Below are positions 26,445-36,000 of a DNA stretch of 64,000 nt, piece by piece (the stretch's first letter is position 1; the number at the start of each line of letters is the position of its first letter). Origin of the DNA: JBIOHP01 sp044449065 (GTDB lineage: Bacteria > Bacteroidota > Ignavibacteria > UBA10030 > SZUA-254); contig JBIOHP010000010.1 of the NCBI GenBank assembly GCA_044449065.1, positions 71,303 to 135,302 of the forward strand, given 5' to 3'. Made by a program: the position numbers and the translations under genes. The notes under the pieces are model-generated. The model did not search any database. It was not told the origin of the DNA and worked only from the letters and a program-made list of their open reading frames with translations.

Positions 26445-26640
26445 ATAACATTGGCGCCGGTCGGTCTCCTGGCTTTCCCGGTCCCGATCGTCTTCCCGTT
26501 CCGCCTCTGGCGGAACAGTGACTATTATGATCGGAGATACAATGTCAGAACTATCTGGCATCGGGATTACAGTTGCGGGGCAGCTTCCGAATTTCTCAAT
26601 GCTATGAGATCACGAAATTCCCTAGAGGGTCAACAACCCT
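26445..26640 (-). ncRNA. Cobalamin riboswitch
   Basis: The minus strand contains the conserved B12-box words in the correct order. GCTGCCCCGCAACTGTAA lies at 26567-26584, GTCACTG near 26514-26520, GGGAAGACG near 26490-26498, and AAGCCAGGAGACC at 26463-26475. A 9-bp GTTCCGCC/GGCGGAAC-type hairpin sits between them. These are the signature elements of the AdoCbl/cobalamin aptamer. It heads the btuB - BtuG-like - DUF6580 operon; a terminator follows at 26359-26394. Outer boundaries are approximate. Confidence 0.93.
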
Positions 26641-26742
26641 CAACCGGCATACACTATGTAAAAGAACGAACTACAAAATAATATAGATGAAAATATAATA
26701 GGAGTCAATAATAATATTTAGATGCAACCCTTTATCGGGTTG

Positions 26743-26817
26743 ATGTAGTAGCCGATCACTGATCGGCGTACGTAACATTGGTATAACACATCGCCGGTCA
26801 GTGATCGGCTACTACAT
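26743..26817. repeat. GTAGTAGC inverted-repeat element
   Basis: ATGTAGTAGCCGATCACTG.. (26743-26768) is inverted relative to ..CAGTGATCGGCTACTACAT (26792-26817); 25 of 26 positions match. The unit is 75 bp, without coding capacity. A related element with the same GTAGTAGCCGA start lies at 51488-51630. It occupies the gap between ssb and the riboswitch. Confidence 0.7.
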
Positions 26818-26866
26818 ATCAATACCCCATCTGTTTGAACAACTCCATAGTTCAAACGAACGTAAG

Positions 26867-27301
26867 TTAAAACGGCAGGTCATCTTTTTCCGGCGTCGTT
26901 ATATCGGGACCCGGCGCGGCGGCAGTTTCGGATGCGGCGGTATACGTGCCTTCCGAAGCTCCCTTGCTATCGAGCATGATAAGATCATCTGCCACGATTT
27001 CGGTAGTATACCGCTTAACTCCAGTGTTCTTATCATCCCACGACCGAGTTTGGAGCTTGCCCTCCAAATACACCTTGCTTCCCTTTTTCAGGTATTGGCC
27101 GCAAATCTCAGCCAGTTTCCTCCATGCCACAATGTTGTGCCATTCTGTGCGTTCCTGAAAATTCCCGCCGTCGTCTTTCCACCGTTCGCCGGTCGCAATA
27201 GAAAACTTTGCCACAGCTATACCGCTTGCAGTATAGCTTAGTTCAGGATCTTTACCCAGGTTGCCGATGAGTGTTACTTTATTCAAACTTTTTCCAGCCA
27301 T
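26867..27301 (-). CDS. ssb: Single-stranded DNA-binding protein
   Basis: Essential ssDNA-binding protein for replication and repair. The 144-residue sequence has the OB fold beginning SLNKVTLIGNLGKDPELSYT, with typical WRKLAEICGQYLKKGSKVYLEGKL and TTEIVADDLIML. A short Gly/Ala-poor linker leads to the acidic tip DDLPF, which recruits partner proteins. Start ATG 27301. Monocistronic as far as spacing shows. Confidence 0.95.
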   Translation of the reverse strand: MAGKSLNKVTLIGNLGKDPELSYTASGIAVAKFSIATGERWKDDGGNFQERTEWHNIVAWRKLAEICGQYLKKGSKVYLEGKLQTRSWDDKNTGVKRYTTEIVADDLIMLDSKGASEGTYTAASETAAAPGPDITTPEKDDLPF

Positions 27302-27451
27302 TTCATTTCCCTTTCTAATGTTTAGATGAAAATACGTTTTTCTTTTACCATATACAAAAAATTCACGTCAATCTAAATTGATCAGTTTAAAACACTCTAC
27401 CATGTACTCGCTCAAATACCGGCTGTAAACCGACTCAACTCACTCATCCGG

Positions 27452-28300
27452 TTATCGTATCCAGGCAGTATCGAACGGCTGAATGATAATGCCCGTGCGC
27501 GTCAGGAAATATATTTTATCGCTTGTAACTGCGACATCGATCGCAGTTGTGGCGGCTTCCATAGCCATGCTTGTATCGCAATTGGCGGTAATCCCCCGTA
27601 CACCGAGACTATCCAGAATGAAGAGGGAAGATTGATACACCGTATACGTTCGGAATTTGTAATTATCCGGGAACGGAACTTTATTGATAAAATTTCCATA
27701 GATATCATAGATCATGATGTTATCGCCATCCCGGACATAAACAATATCGTCCGGAGTAACACGGACGCGGCCCGGCGCCGATAATCTTCCTTTACCGCCG
27801 TCTACGCCTCCAAACGTCAGATCGATGGTATTTAATGCACCCATCTTTACAATTCTCGTATTTTCGCCATCCACGATGTACAATGATCCGAAACGATCAG
27901 TCGCTGCGCTTTTCGGATAGCCGAAGCGGTTTGTTAGGTCGTCTCCCTCATGGAGTTGAAGGAACGATAGAAAATTCAGATTGCCATCGAGATAAACGAT
28001 GCGATGGTTGCCATAATCTGCCACATAAGTCCTGATGTCGTTGGGCGAATAAATATCTGCGGGAAGATCGAAGGCGGTTTCTGCCCATCCGAATCCGCCG
28101 ACGCGGGATACTATTTTCCCCTCCGGTGAAAGCTTGATGACTTCATCCGTTCCTTTATCAAGCACATAAATTAATCCGGAAGGAGTCACCGAGGAAGATA
28201 TCGCTTCTCTGAATATATTATCGATACGGAGCCAGCTCTCATTATTCTGGCAATAGGCATGATACCCGGCTCCCAAAACCAGAGTCGTAATGAACGCCAT
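27452..28300 (-). CDS. Exported NHL-type beta-propeller protein
   Basis: A 282-residue protein with a short hydrophobic export signal (MAFITTLVLGAGYHAYCQ). Repeated NHL-like blades follow, for example YVADYGNHRIVYLDG, LYIVDGENTRIVKMG and VYVRDGDNIMIYDIYGN. NHL propellers usually bind proteins or ligands; no catalytic residues are evident. The true start could be slightly upstream: in-frame codons before the ATG would add VRRTL, a better signal n-region, but no ordinary start codon is present. It is upstream of ssb on the same strand with a 150-bp gap. Confidence 0.75.
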   Translation of the reverse strand: MAFITTLVLGAGYHAYCQNNESWLRIDNIFREAISSSVTPSGLIYVLDKGTDEVIKLSPEGKIVSRVGGFGWAETAFDLPADIYSPNDIRTYVADYGNHRIVYLDGNLNFLSFLQLHEGDDLTNRFGYPKSAATDRFGSLYIVDGENTRIVKMGALNTIDLTFGGVDGGKGRLSAPGRVRVTPDDIVYVRDGDNIMIYDIYGNFINKVPFPDNYKFRTYTVYQSSLFILDSLGVRGITANCDTSMAMEAATTAIDVAVTSDKIYFLTRTGIIIQPFDTAWIR

Positions 28301-28559
28301 GAGCGTTCTTCGAACATTGTTAATATTAAATCCTTTTCAAATTAAAATTGTCATTGATCCGGCAATACCCCTAAACCTTAAGTATTATTCAGCGATGCCG
28401 CTCTAATACTTCGCGACGTTTAATTTTAATATACAAAACTTTGATAATAAATTGACGCAGCGGCAGGCGGAAAATTATTGGTTTTTGTAGAATACCATTC
28501 AGGATTCGGGATATCATGGAGATTTGATAGCTCTTTGTGCTTCTTGCCCAAAATAACAC

Positions 28560-28589
28560 AACCGCCGTCCGCTATCCTGGACGGCGGTT
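28560..28589 (-). terminator. Terminator of the receptor/PorV operon
   Basis: AACCGCCGTCC (28560-28570) and GGACGGCGGTT (28579-28589) form a perfect 11-bp stem with an 8-nt loop. On the minus strand it is followed by a T-rich stretch. It lies 33 nt after the PorV-like stop. The remainder of the 28301-28622 gap shows no gene. Confidence 0.8.
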
Positions 28590-28622
28590 ATGAAGACGGC
28601 AACCCTTCAAAAAACTATCGAA

Positions 28623-29672
28623 TCAGAATCCCACTTTCAGCGTGATGACGTTATTGGATTCCATGAAGCGGAGATGCCGGAACGCGTAATCGAACGTGAG
28701 ATCGGCTCCCCCGGCGTCATAGTGAACGCCCGCTCCCAGCGAATAATCATAAAGGAACGAGTTTGTATTTGTTGGGTCGTTCGGGGCTTGCGGGGCTGTG
28801 AGATAGCTCGCTCTCAGGAAGAGATTATCATTATAGCTGTATTCCCCTCCTACCCCATACACGTCGTCGGAAGAATTGTTATTTTGGAAATTGCCGCCGA
28901 ACATGATGGAATTCTGCTCATCAAGCTTTTTGTGATAACTTAATCCTATCTCCATCATTGAAGGAAGCGTAAAGCTTGCCGCTTGCACAGTATAATATTG
29001 GTTCCCGCGCTGGCTTTGCTGTGCATCCGCTATCCGCAGCAAATCGGAACCGCTAAACGTCATTTGCGGTCCAACGTTCTTTACAGCGATGCCGAGATTG
29101 AGTTCGGGGATACCGATGCCAAAATATTGTATCCCGAAGTTAAACCCGAATCCCGTTGCGGATGTATTGACAATCCTCTCGGATATCAACGTCGATGTCA
29201 CTCCCACGGAAATTCTGTCAGTGAGGAGCTTCGAGTAGGATGCTCCAAAATTGATGAATGTTGGCGAGTAGGTCGATCCGGTTCCATCTGGATAATCCTC
29301 CGTGGTTACCGGGATATCGCCGAAACTGAGCGATTTGAGCGAAATGCCGAACCAGCCGATATCGCCTCCGGCATCGAAACCAATCGCGCCATAATTCACC
29401 TTAATATCCGCGAAGTATGACATAAAAGAGAACATCGCTTCAGTGCTGCGCCCTGCGCGCGATAGACCGGCGGGATTCCAATACAGCGCATCCACACCAA
29501 CGGCGGACATCAGGCTCGATTCGCCGAGCGCGACGCCGCGTGCGCCCACCGGGATAAGCAGTTCCGACGCCCCGGAACTTCCGGTCCTGGTTGGATTGCC
29601 GGCAAAAGCCGTTGCTAATACGATCAGCCCCTGAAGCATCATGAGGATCGATTTACGTATAATCTTTTTCAT
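28623..29672 (-). CDS. PorV/PorQ-family outer-membrane beta-barrel protein
   Basis: A 349-residue FadL-like 14-strand-type barrel of the PorV/PorQ (UPF0164) group. Signal peptide about 1-25. The hallmark N-terminal block is GASELLIPVGARGVALGES followed by VGVDALYWNPAGLSR. In Bacteroidota, PorV shuttles T9SS cargo from the translocon to the attachment complex; many Ignavibacteria-type genomes carry paralogs beside cargo genes. I start at ATG 29672, with AAGGAG 7 nt upstream; a reading from 29714 adds 14 non-signal residues. Last gene of a three-gene operon, 45 nt after the 1089-residue secreted protein. Confidence 0.85.
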   Translation of the reverse strand: MKKIIRKSILMMLQGLIVLATAFAGNPTRTGSSGASELLIPVGARGVALGESSLMSAVGVDALYWNPAGLSRAGRSTEAMFSFMSYFADIKVNYGAIGFDAGGDIGWFGISLKSLSFGDIPVTTEDYPDGTGSTYSPTFINFGASYSKLLTDRISVGVTSTLISERIVNTSATGFGFNFGIQYFGIGIPELNLGIAVKNVGPQMTFSGSDLLRIADAQQSQRGNQYYTVQAASFTLPSMMEIGLSYHKKLDEQNSIMFGGNFQNNNSSDDVYGVGGEYSYNDNLFLRASYLTAPQAPNDPTNTNSFLYDYSLGAGVHYDAGGADLTFDYAFRHLRFMESNNVITLKVGF

Positions 29673-29717
29673 GGAATTGCTCCTTTCCTGTTTTGTCGAG
29701 AATGTGATCTTCATGGC

Positions 29718-32700
29718 TCAGTACCTATCAAGATATTGCGTTTCCGGAATAATCGCGAGCTTCAATTCTTTTGTCGTTCCGAGATCGGGTAGATCGATAA
29801 AGATTACATAAATTCCCGCTGCTGCCGGGATGCTGTTTTCATTCATCAAATCCCACTGAGCAAACTGACCCGGATCGTTCTTTTTAATTGTCCGTACCAA
29901 TATCCCTGCCAGATTATAAATCCTGATTGTGGCAAGCGTGGGCAGATGATTGAACCTCACGAAACGATGATATTTATCAGTCTCTGCCTTGTTGAAACCA
30001 AAGTAGGGATTCGGATACACATTTATTTTATTCACCTCGGCGAGCGCCAATGATTTATTTCCCGAAACCGCTGCGAGCGAACCCGTTCTGGCAATAAAGA
30101 GTTCATTGGGTTTGAGCGGTTTATTCGTTATCAGGCGTATAACTGTCCCCGGAGGTACAGGAAATTTAGCCGTTGAGGATGTATCCACTGTATTGATGAA
30201 CAGAAGCCGCCTAATTGCAAAACCAACGTCAGTACCAGTTGCTGGGTTCGGGAGAGGTTCGGAATAGTATCCAAGCGTTGCTGGATTCTGGACATAGATC
30301 CCCTCGAATACCGCGCCGGACGTAAATGGAGCGCTGATATCTCCCGCACCTTGGTTTGGCTCGATACTGTATTTTCCGTCCCCGTCAACATCGCGAACAT
30401 CAGGAATTAACTGTTTGTTGACTGTGATATCCCAAAACTGCATCGGGAGACGATTTGGCGCGAGGGGCGAGCCGGGAGAAACGCTGAGACTTGGATCGGC
30501 ATAATATTGGCTGCCTGTTGCCGGATCCATAAAGCGAATTTCATAATCGTCGGAACCTTCATCGCTGCCGCCCATCCTTCCGAACGCCGTCGCCCTGCTT
30601 GTGGAATTAATAATATCCATTGCCCATTCCCCCAATGGATCAATGGTGCGCATTATATTCGAAGGATTGGAAGAATAATCATTCAAACTATCCTTGATAA
30701 GCAGCGCCTGTTTGAATCCACCGGCAACACCCGGATCGAGCACACCGAACTGAATCCCGTCTACAATCGGATTTGATCCGACGTCGTCATAGACAGAGTC
30801 ATTCGCTACCAGAAATCCTCTTGCAGGTTTGGATGAATCGACAAGATTCCATACCTTCGTGCCCCAGGGCATTGTGCTGATCGTTACTTTATAAATATCT
30901 CCCGTGATTTTAGTCGGATCGATGATGTGGGTAATCAAGGATCCGTCGCTTGTCCCGATATGTGTGGTATCGGTGACGGAATTCCCCGATGAAGTATTCA
31001 CAGCATTCCCGGGATTAAGAGTACGAACAGTATCGATAATTACCTGAACCTGGCTTTCTAGGAAATTACCGACTAAACCGGGCGTCGTATTTAACGCATA
31101 CGCGGTGACGGCAAAGTAATAGATCTCACCGTTCACTAATTGCGATCCGTAAGTGCCGAACGCGTCGGTTTTGATGTCCAAATATCGTTGTACGCCAAAA
31201 TCCCCGCCAAACTGAACAGGTTCCGTAATGGCGGCGCATAATGTCGGATCGAAGACTACATCCGACCATTTCGTTATCAGATCCTTTTTATCCCACACCT
31301 GGATACGTTTGGCGTTTGCTGAACTGAGATCCTGGCTGTTCGTCCGCAGTTGATACACATTGTATCCCTGGAAAACATAGCCGGAAGCACTAAATCCTTC
31401 TATTTTTGCATTGCTCAGAGAATCCTGCCAGTTCAATACTATTTCGTTGTTCATATTCGTTGCAGTGACTTTGGGTTCTGGCGGGATAGGCGGCTTTATG
31501 AACGCCTGCTGATAGAACGTTTTCAGCAGCCCGGCATAATATTTAAGTTTATCGACGCTTGAGACCCTATCACCGCATAACGCCGCGGAGTTCGCAACAT
31601 AAATTTGCTGGGTATCGCCCGGAGCGAATGTAAACGGACCCACGATCATGCACATACGCCTATCGCCGGGGGGCGCGAGTGAGCCGTCCAACCATCCTGA
31701 TCCGGTGACCGGATCTCCATAAAGTAAAAACTTGGAGTGTAAACCCGTGATCGGATCGATGTACGGAGCGCCGCTAGGCCCGACAAGTCCATTCATGAGA
31801 TTATACCACTGGCGCGTGCCATCGGCTGTAAAGGGAGGGTCGGAATAGGTCGCATTTCCATTTACGAAGAAATTGAAAGACGACATTCTCAACGGCTTCG
31901 CTCCGTGCTTGAACTTGAAATCGTATAACGCCGAATCCGATGCGCTTCCCGCAACAACCGGTCCTTGCAATAGGAGATATCCACCGGAGGGAACAAGCCT
32001 GCCGAACTCCGGATCAATCGGTTCACCGTTATAAACGAATCCAAGATCTCTCGTTGTATCGCATCCGACGAAATCATCATTATATCCTTTCGATCCGCCC
32101 AGATCGGGATCCGACCACTGGGAAATGAATATGCTATCGATAGGAACGCCGCTCTTATTAATCAACTTCGTCATCGTAAAGATCGTATAACCGAGATATT
32201 CGGTTCCGGGACCGGCTTTGTAAGCCCAGACTGTCCGCTGTTGTTCTATGCCGATAGGATCGGATCCGTACAATCCTTTTGTCCGGGTGAGATCAAGATC
32301 GTTTGCCACATACCACATCGTCTGGTCGGCTCCGCCAACGCCCGGAATATCCACATTCGGATCATACACACCGTCTCCGTTCACATCGGTAAAGGGAGCA
32401 CCATCGGCAGCGGGCCATTCATTCCAGTCCTTAACATACTGGTTGTAAATGTCCTGCGCCGATACCGATTCATACCTGCTGATATCCTGCACTTCTGTGG
32501 CATTGAGCATATCCTGCACTGCGCTCAGCGGAGTCGAGGGCGTTATATCCGGTCTGATCCGATAAATCCGGTATTTTGCAAGATCCGGATGGTCTGCGAC
32601 GGGAGCCGCGCTTCCGTGACCGGGCCAGGTAAGAATTTTACCCGCCTGTAAGCCGTGGTTGTACGTTGAGCCGCCGACTTTAAGAACTCCATTCTGATAG

Positions 32701-32987
32701 CCGCCCCATACGATACCCTCTTCAAAAATAATATCCTGCCCGGTGACTTTATTGAATTCAAATCCTTCATTATCTGTGCTGAAAGGATTTAATGAACCAT
32801 CACCATTGTTCCCATAGTAATTGAATATCGAATTGATATCCATCGGATGATACGTGTCGTTAGTCATTACCTTCGCTGGCGTTCGGTTTCCCGATCCTGC
32901 GGGACGCCCTGCCTGAACGGATGAAATGAATAACAGCAGAAAAATGACCGTACAGGAAAATGATCGATAAAAATTAAATATTTTCAT
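29718..32987 (-). CDS. Large secreted protein with T9SS-like C-terminal domain
   Basis: A 1089-residue exported protein with a signal peptide (about 1-26). The mature part is mostly beta-rich and without a catalytic motif I recognise. An Fn3-like segment lies near 500-660 (PPEPKVTATNMNNEIVLNWQ ... EIYYFAVTAYALNT). A DVDGDGKYSIEPNQG calcium-type loop is near 860, and DVNGDGVYDPNVD near 205. The C-terminus INVYPNPYFGFNK ... GIYVIFIDLPD resembles a T9SS/FlgD-like sorting domain but lacks the usual Lys-rich end. SD AAGGAG lies 9 nt before the ATG. It sits between a TonB receptor (19-nt gap) and a PorV paralog, which points to surface presentation by T9SS. Confidence 0.75.
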   Translation of the reverse strand: MKIFNFYRSFSCTVIFLLLFISSVQAGRPAGSGNRTPAKVMTNDTYHPMDINSIFNYYGNNGDGSLNPFSTDNEGFEFNKVTGQDIIFEEGIVWGGYQNGVLKVGGSTYNHGLQAGKILTWPGHGSAAPVADHPDLAKYRIYRIRPDITPSTPLSAVQDMLNATEVQDISRYESVSAQDIYNQYVKDWNEWPAADGAPFTDVNGDGVYDPNVDIPGVGGADQTMWYVANDLDLTRTKGLYGSDPIGIEQQRTVWAYKAGPGTEYLGYTIFTMTKLINKSGVPIDSIFISQWSDPDLGGSKGYNDDFVGCDTTRDLGFVYNGEPIDPEFGRLVPSGGYLLLQGPVVAGSASDSALYDFKFKHGAKPLRMSSFNFFVNGNATYSDPPFTADGTRQWYNLMNGLVGPSGAPYIDPITGLHSKFLLYGDPVTGSGWLDGSLAPPGDRRMCMIVGPFTFAPGDTQQIYVANSAALCGDRVSSVDKLKYYAGLLKTFYQQAFIKPPIPPEPKVTATNMNNEIVLNWQDSLSNAKIEGFSASGYVFQGYNVYQLRTNSQDLSSANAKRIQVWDKKDLITKWSDVVFDPTLCAAITEPVQFGGDFGVQRYLDIKTDAFGTYGSQLVNGEIYYFAVTAYALNTTPGLVGNFLESQVQVIIDTVRTLNPGNAVNTSSGNSVTDTTHIGTSDGSLITHIIDPTKITGDIYKVTISTMPWGTKVWNLVDSSKPARGFLVANDSVYDDVGSNPIVDGIQFGVLDPGVAGGFKQALLIKDSLNDYSSNPSNIMRTIDPLGEWAMDIINSTSRATAFGRMGGSDEGSDDYEIRFMDPATGSQYYADPSLSVSPGSPLAPNRLPMQFWDITVNKQLIPDVRDVDGDGKYSIEPNQGAGDISAPFTSGAVFEGIYVQNPATLGYYSEPLPNPATGTDVGFAIRRLLFINTVDTSSTAKFPVPPGTVIRLITNKPLKPNELFIARTGSLAAVSGNKSLALAEVNKINVYPNPYFGFNKAETDKYHRFVRFNHLPTLATIRIYNLAGILVRTIKKNDPGQFAQWDLMNENSIPAAAGIYVIFIDLPDLGTTKELKLAIIPETQYLDRY

Positions 32988-33006
32988 AGGTAGTGTCTCC
33001 TTAGGG

Positions 33007-36000
33007 TTAATAGTCTAACCGAAAACCGAACCGGATTTCGCGAGGGATTCCGTAATTGCTGACTCCCTGGCTCGCATTAGGTCCGTTGAAAAGAGCATTG
33101 TAGAATGCAGCATATTGTGGTCCGTTGGTCTGCACAGCGGCAATGCCGGTTGGAGTGCTCAGCCAGCCGTCGTTTCCCGGATCGCCCGTACGAGGGTAGA
33201 CGTTCACAGCATTGTCTGTTCCGAGTAAGTTTTGTACATAGATGTAAAAATTCACATCGACGCTGCCAAACGAGACTGTCTTATCGATCCTGCCGTCGAG
33301 CTGGAAAAACCATGGTGTTGTCGATGCTCCGATTTCTTCTATCGGTGTGCGGCCACGGGGATCGGTGACACCCGGATCGATAATCTGGAGCAGCGTGAAG
33401 GGATGTCCGCTATTGAACTGAGCAAGGAGATTAATTCCTGATCTTTCAAAAACGGGTCCGCCATCGCCCATGCCAAACCGATAATCGAGAAGAATATTCC
33501 CGCGATGCGTTTCGTTAAAATCCGCAGGGAAAATGTAATGGGGAATAAAGGGACCGCCGGTCGATGCAACCACAGCGCCGGCAAGCGAGGATGGGTTTGA
33601 ACCCGTCGTCGCTGCATTCTGAAACGTATAGTTCACCTGGGCTTGAACACGATGCGTCCGACGCAGGGTGAATGCAATCTCCACACCTTCAGTCGTCGAA
33701 AAATCGCCGTTGATAAATGCGGGATATGACTTCTGATTAGCGCCGGCGCCCGGCAAGATCTGCGTATACTGAACCTGATCCGCTATATCCTTGTAGAACG
33801 CAGTGATATCGAACGATGCAAGGTCCGACGCCTGCTGCTGAAATCCCATTTCATATCCCGTTGTCCGCTCGGGTCGTAATCCAAATCCCGAAGGGTTCAA
33901 AACAAAATTTCCCCCGGCAATATAATGGTATGTGGAACCCATGCCAAGATACGCGTCACGCAAGCGCGACTGCTGGATGAATTTTCCATATTGCGCATGA
34001 AAAATCGTGCGGTCGGTTACAGGAAAAGAGAACCCAAGTCGGGGACTGATCTGATCAGTCTGGGGAGTTTGTAATAGGCTTGAGGTTGCGATGATCCCAA
34101 GCGAATCGATGGATGTAAGATGCGTGGGATCGACGAAGCTATAACCATCGGATTTGATATGATCATATCTCAATCCGGCTTTGATGACAAGGTCGCTCAA
34201 CTGAATTTCGTCTTCGAGGTACGCCGCAGAGTTGATCGGGTGCCGCGGTCCGAAATCGGTAATGTTTCCGTTGAGGATAACATCATTGTCGATCTGGTTC
34301 CCAAACACATCGTACCCATAATTATCCAGACCCGGGTTAAGCTTCCTGAGGAGCACCGTTTTTTGCGCTAAGGTGTAGAGGGGGTTTTGTATTATCTCCG
34401 CCCTTCCCCACGTAGCGCTTGTGCCAGTAGAGATTGTTCCTCCGGCATTGAACCGTCTCATGGTATACCTCATATACTCGCCGCCGAATTTGATTTCGTG
34501 ATTTCCGAGTACGGTAGTATAGTCGGCTCTGCCGCCAATTCCGTTCTGATTGATATTATCGTATCCCGCGATAGGCGTACCCGGTTGGTTAATCGAAACG
34601 CCTGGTCCGTTTGGGATATTGCCGCCGCCAAAAACTGAATAGGCAGTCAACGGGGTTGATTGTTTCAAAAACGTATAGCCAAGGCGAGCATTGGCAGTCG
34701 AGTCACCATACAAATCGAATGCGTTTCCCAGCAATGGATCTTGAGTAATGTTTGAATTGTAGACATAGTTTAAGCTGACGACCAGGTAGCTTTTCGGATC
34801 CACAGTATATGTCCCCTTGATGTTTCCGGAACCGTCCTTGAATAAATGTTCCGGAGTCCGGGCTGCATTGAGATAATCCGTGAGCTCGATTGGATCGAAT
34901 GCATCTTGAGATCTGAACGATCCCGCGAGACGGATTTGATATGGATATTGATCGAACAGCATTGTCCCGGAATATGCGTATTGATTCGAGGAACCCGCAA
35001 GACGATCTCCCGCCGGATAACTTATATTAAGGGTATCCGCCGCGCTTGTTTTGGGATGCAAGTACGATGGAGCGCTTGATGTAATCAGGGCATTGGGACC
35101 GGTAAAATTCAAACCCGCCCAAACACGGGGAGTTGGAGTACCGGTAATAGGATCGATTTCCGCGTTCCGGTAAAACGTATTCTGGACACTGCCAAAGAAT
35201 CGAACCGCTTTGCCAGAGACAGGTCCGTTCAATGTAAGGGTGTAATCGGAATATCCATATGAATATGTTCCGAGTGTTTGATTTCCCTGGCTTGCCATCT
35301 GGTCGGTTTCGCTAAGCAGGCTGACACGCCACGCATCCGCATTGCCGGTGCGCAGCTCGCTTGTGACAATGCCCGCGTTTGCGCCGCCAAATTGAGCGCT
35401 GTACCCGCCGGCCTGCACCTGTATCTGCTGCACTGCCTCCGCCGCAAATGTTACGCCCCTTCCTCCGAAGAGCTTATTCCCAATATCCATTCCTTCAAGT
35501 TGGTAACCGGTTTCATCTAATCTTCCACCCCGGATATAGACGTTATTCCCCAATTGCACAACACCGGGTTGCAATTGCACCGCTGCATCAATACCGCGGC
35601 TCGGGAGCTTTGCGAAGAATTCGTTATCAATAATGCGCACAGCGTTTGTAGCGCTCTTATTCACCAGTGGACGTTCCGCGACAATTTCAACTGTTGGTAC
35701 CTGAACACCCACTGCCGGAAGTTCAAAATTTTGTTCGGTGGTCAAATCGTTATAAACCCGGATATTGGATATTGTTATCGCTTGATATCCGATATAACTT
35801 ACTTTCAGGGTGTAGGTATTGGCGGAAACGTTGAGGATGAGATATTTCCCATCCACATCCGAAACCGCGCCCTCCGTCGTGCCTTCTATTACTACACTTG
35901 CCCCGACTAAAGGTTCTTTCGATGCTTTATCGACTACCTTTCCCTTGATCTTTCCCGCTCCTGCGAATACTAATTGAGGAAGGAGAATGATTACGATGAT

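Noticed and set aside
32241..32651. 136-residue plus-strand frame opposite the large secreted protein
   Set aside because: Antisense to a continuous 1089-residue ORF with a signal peptide and good SD.
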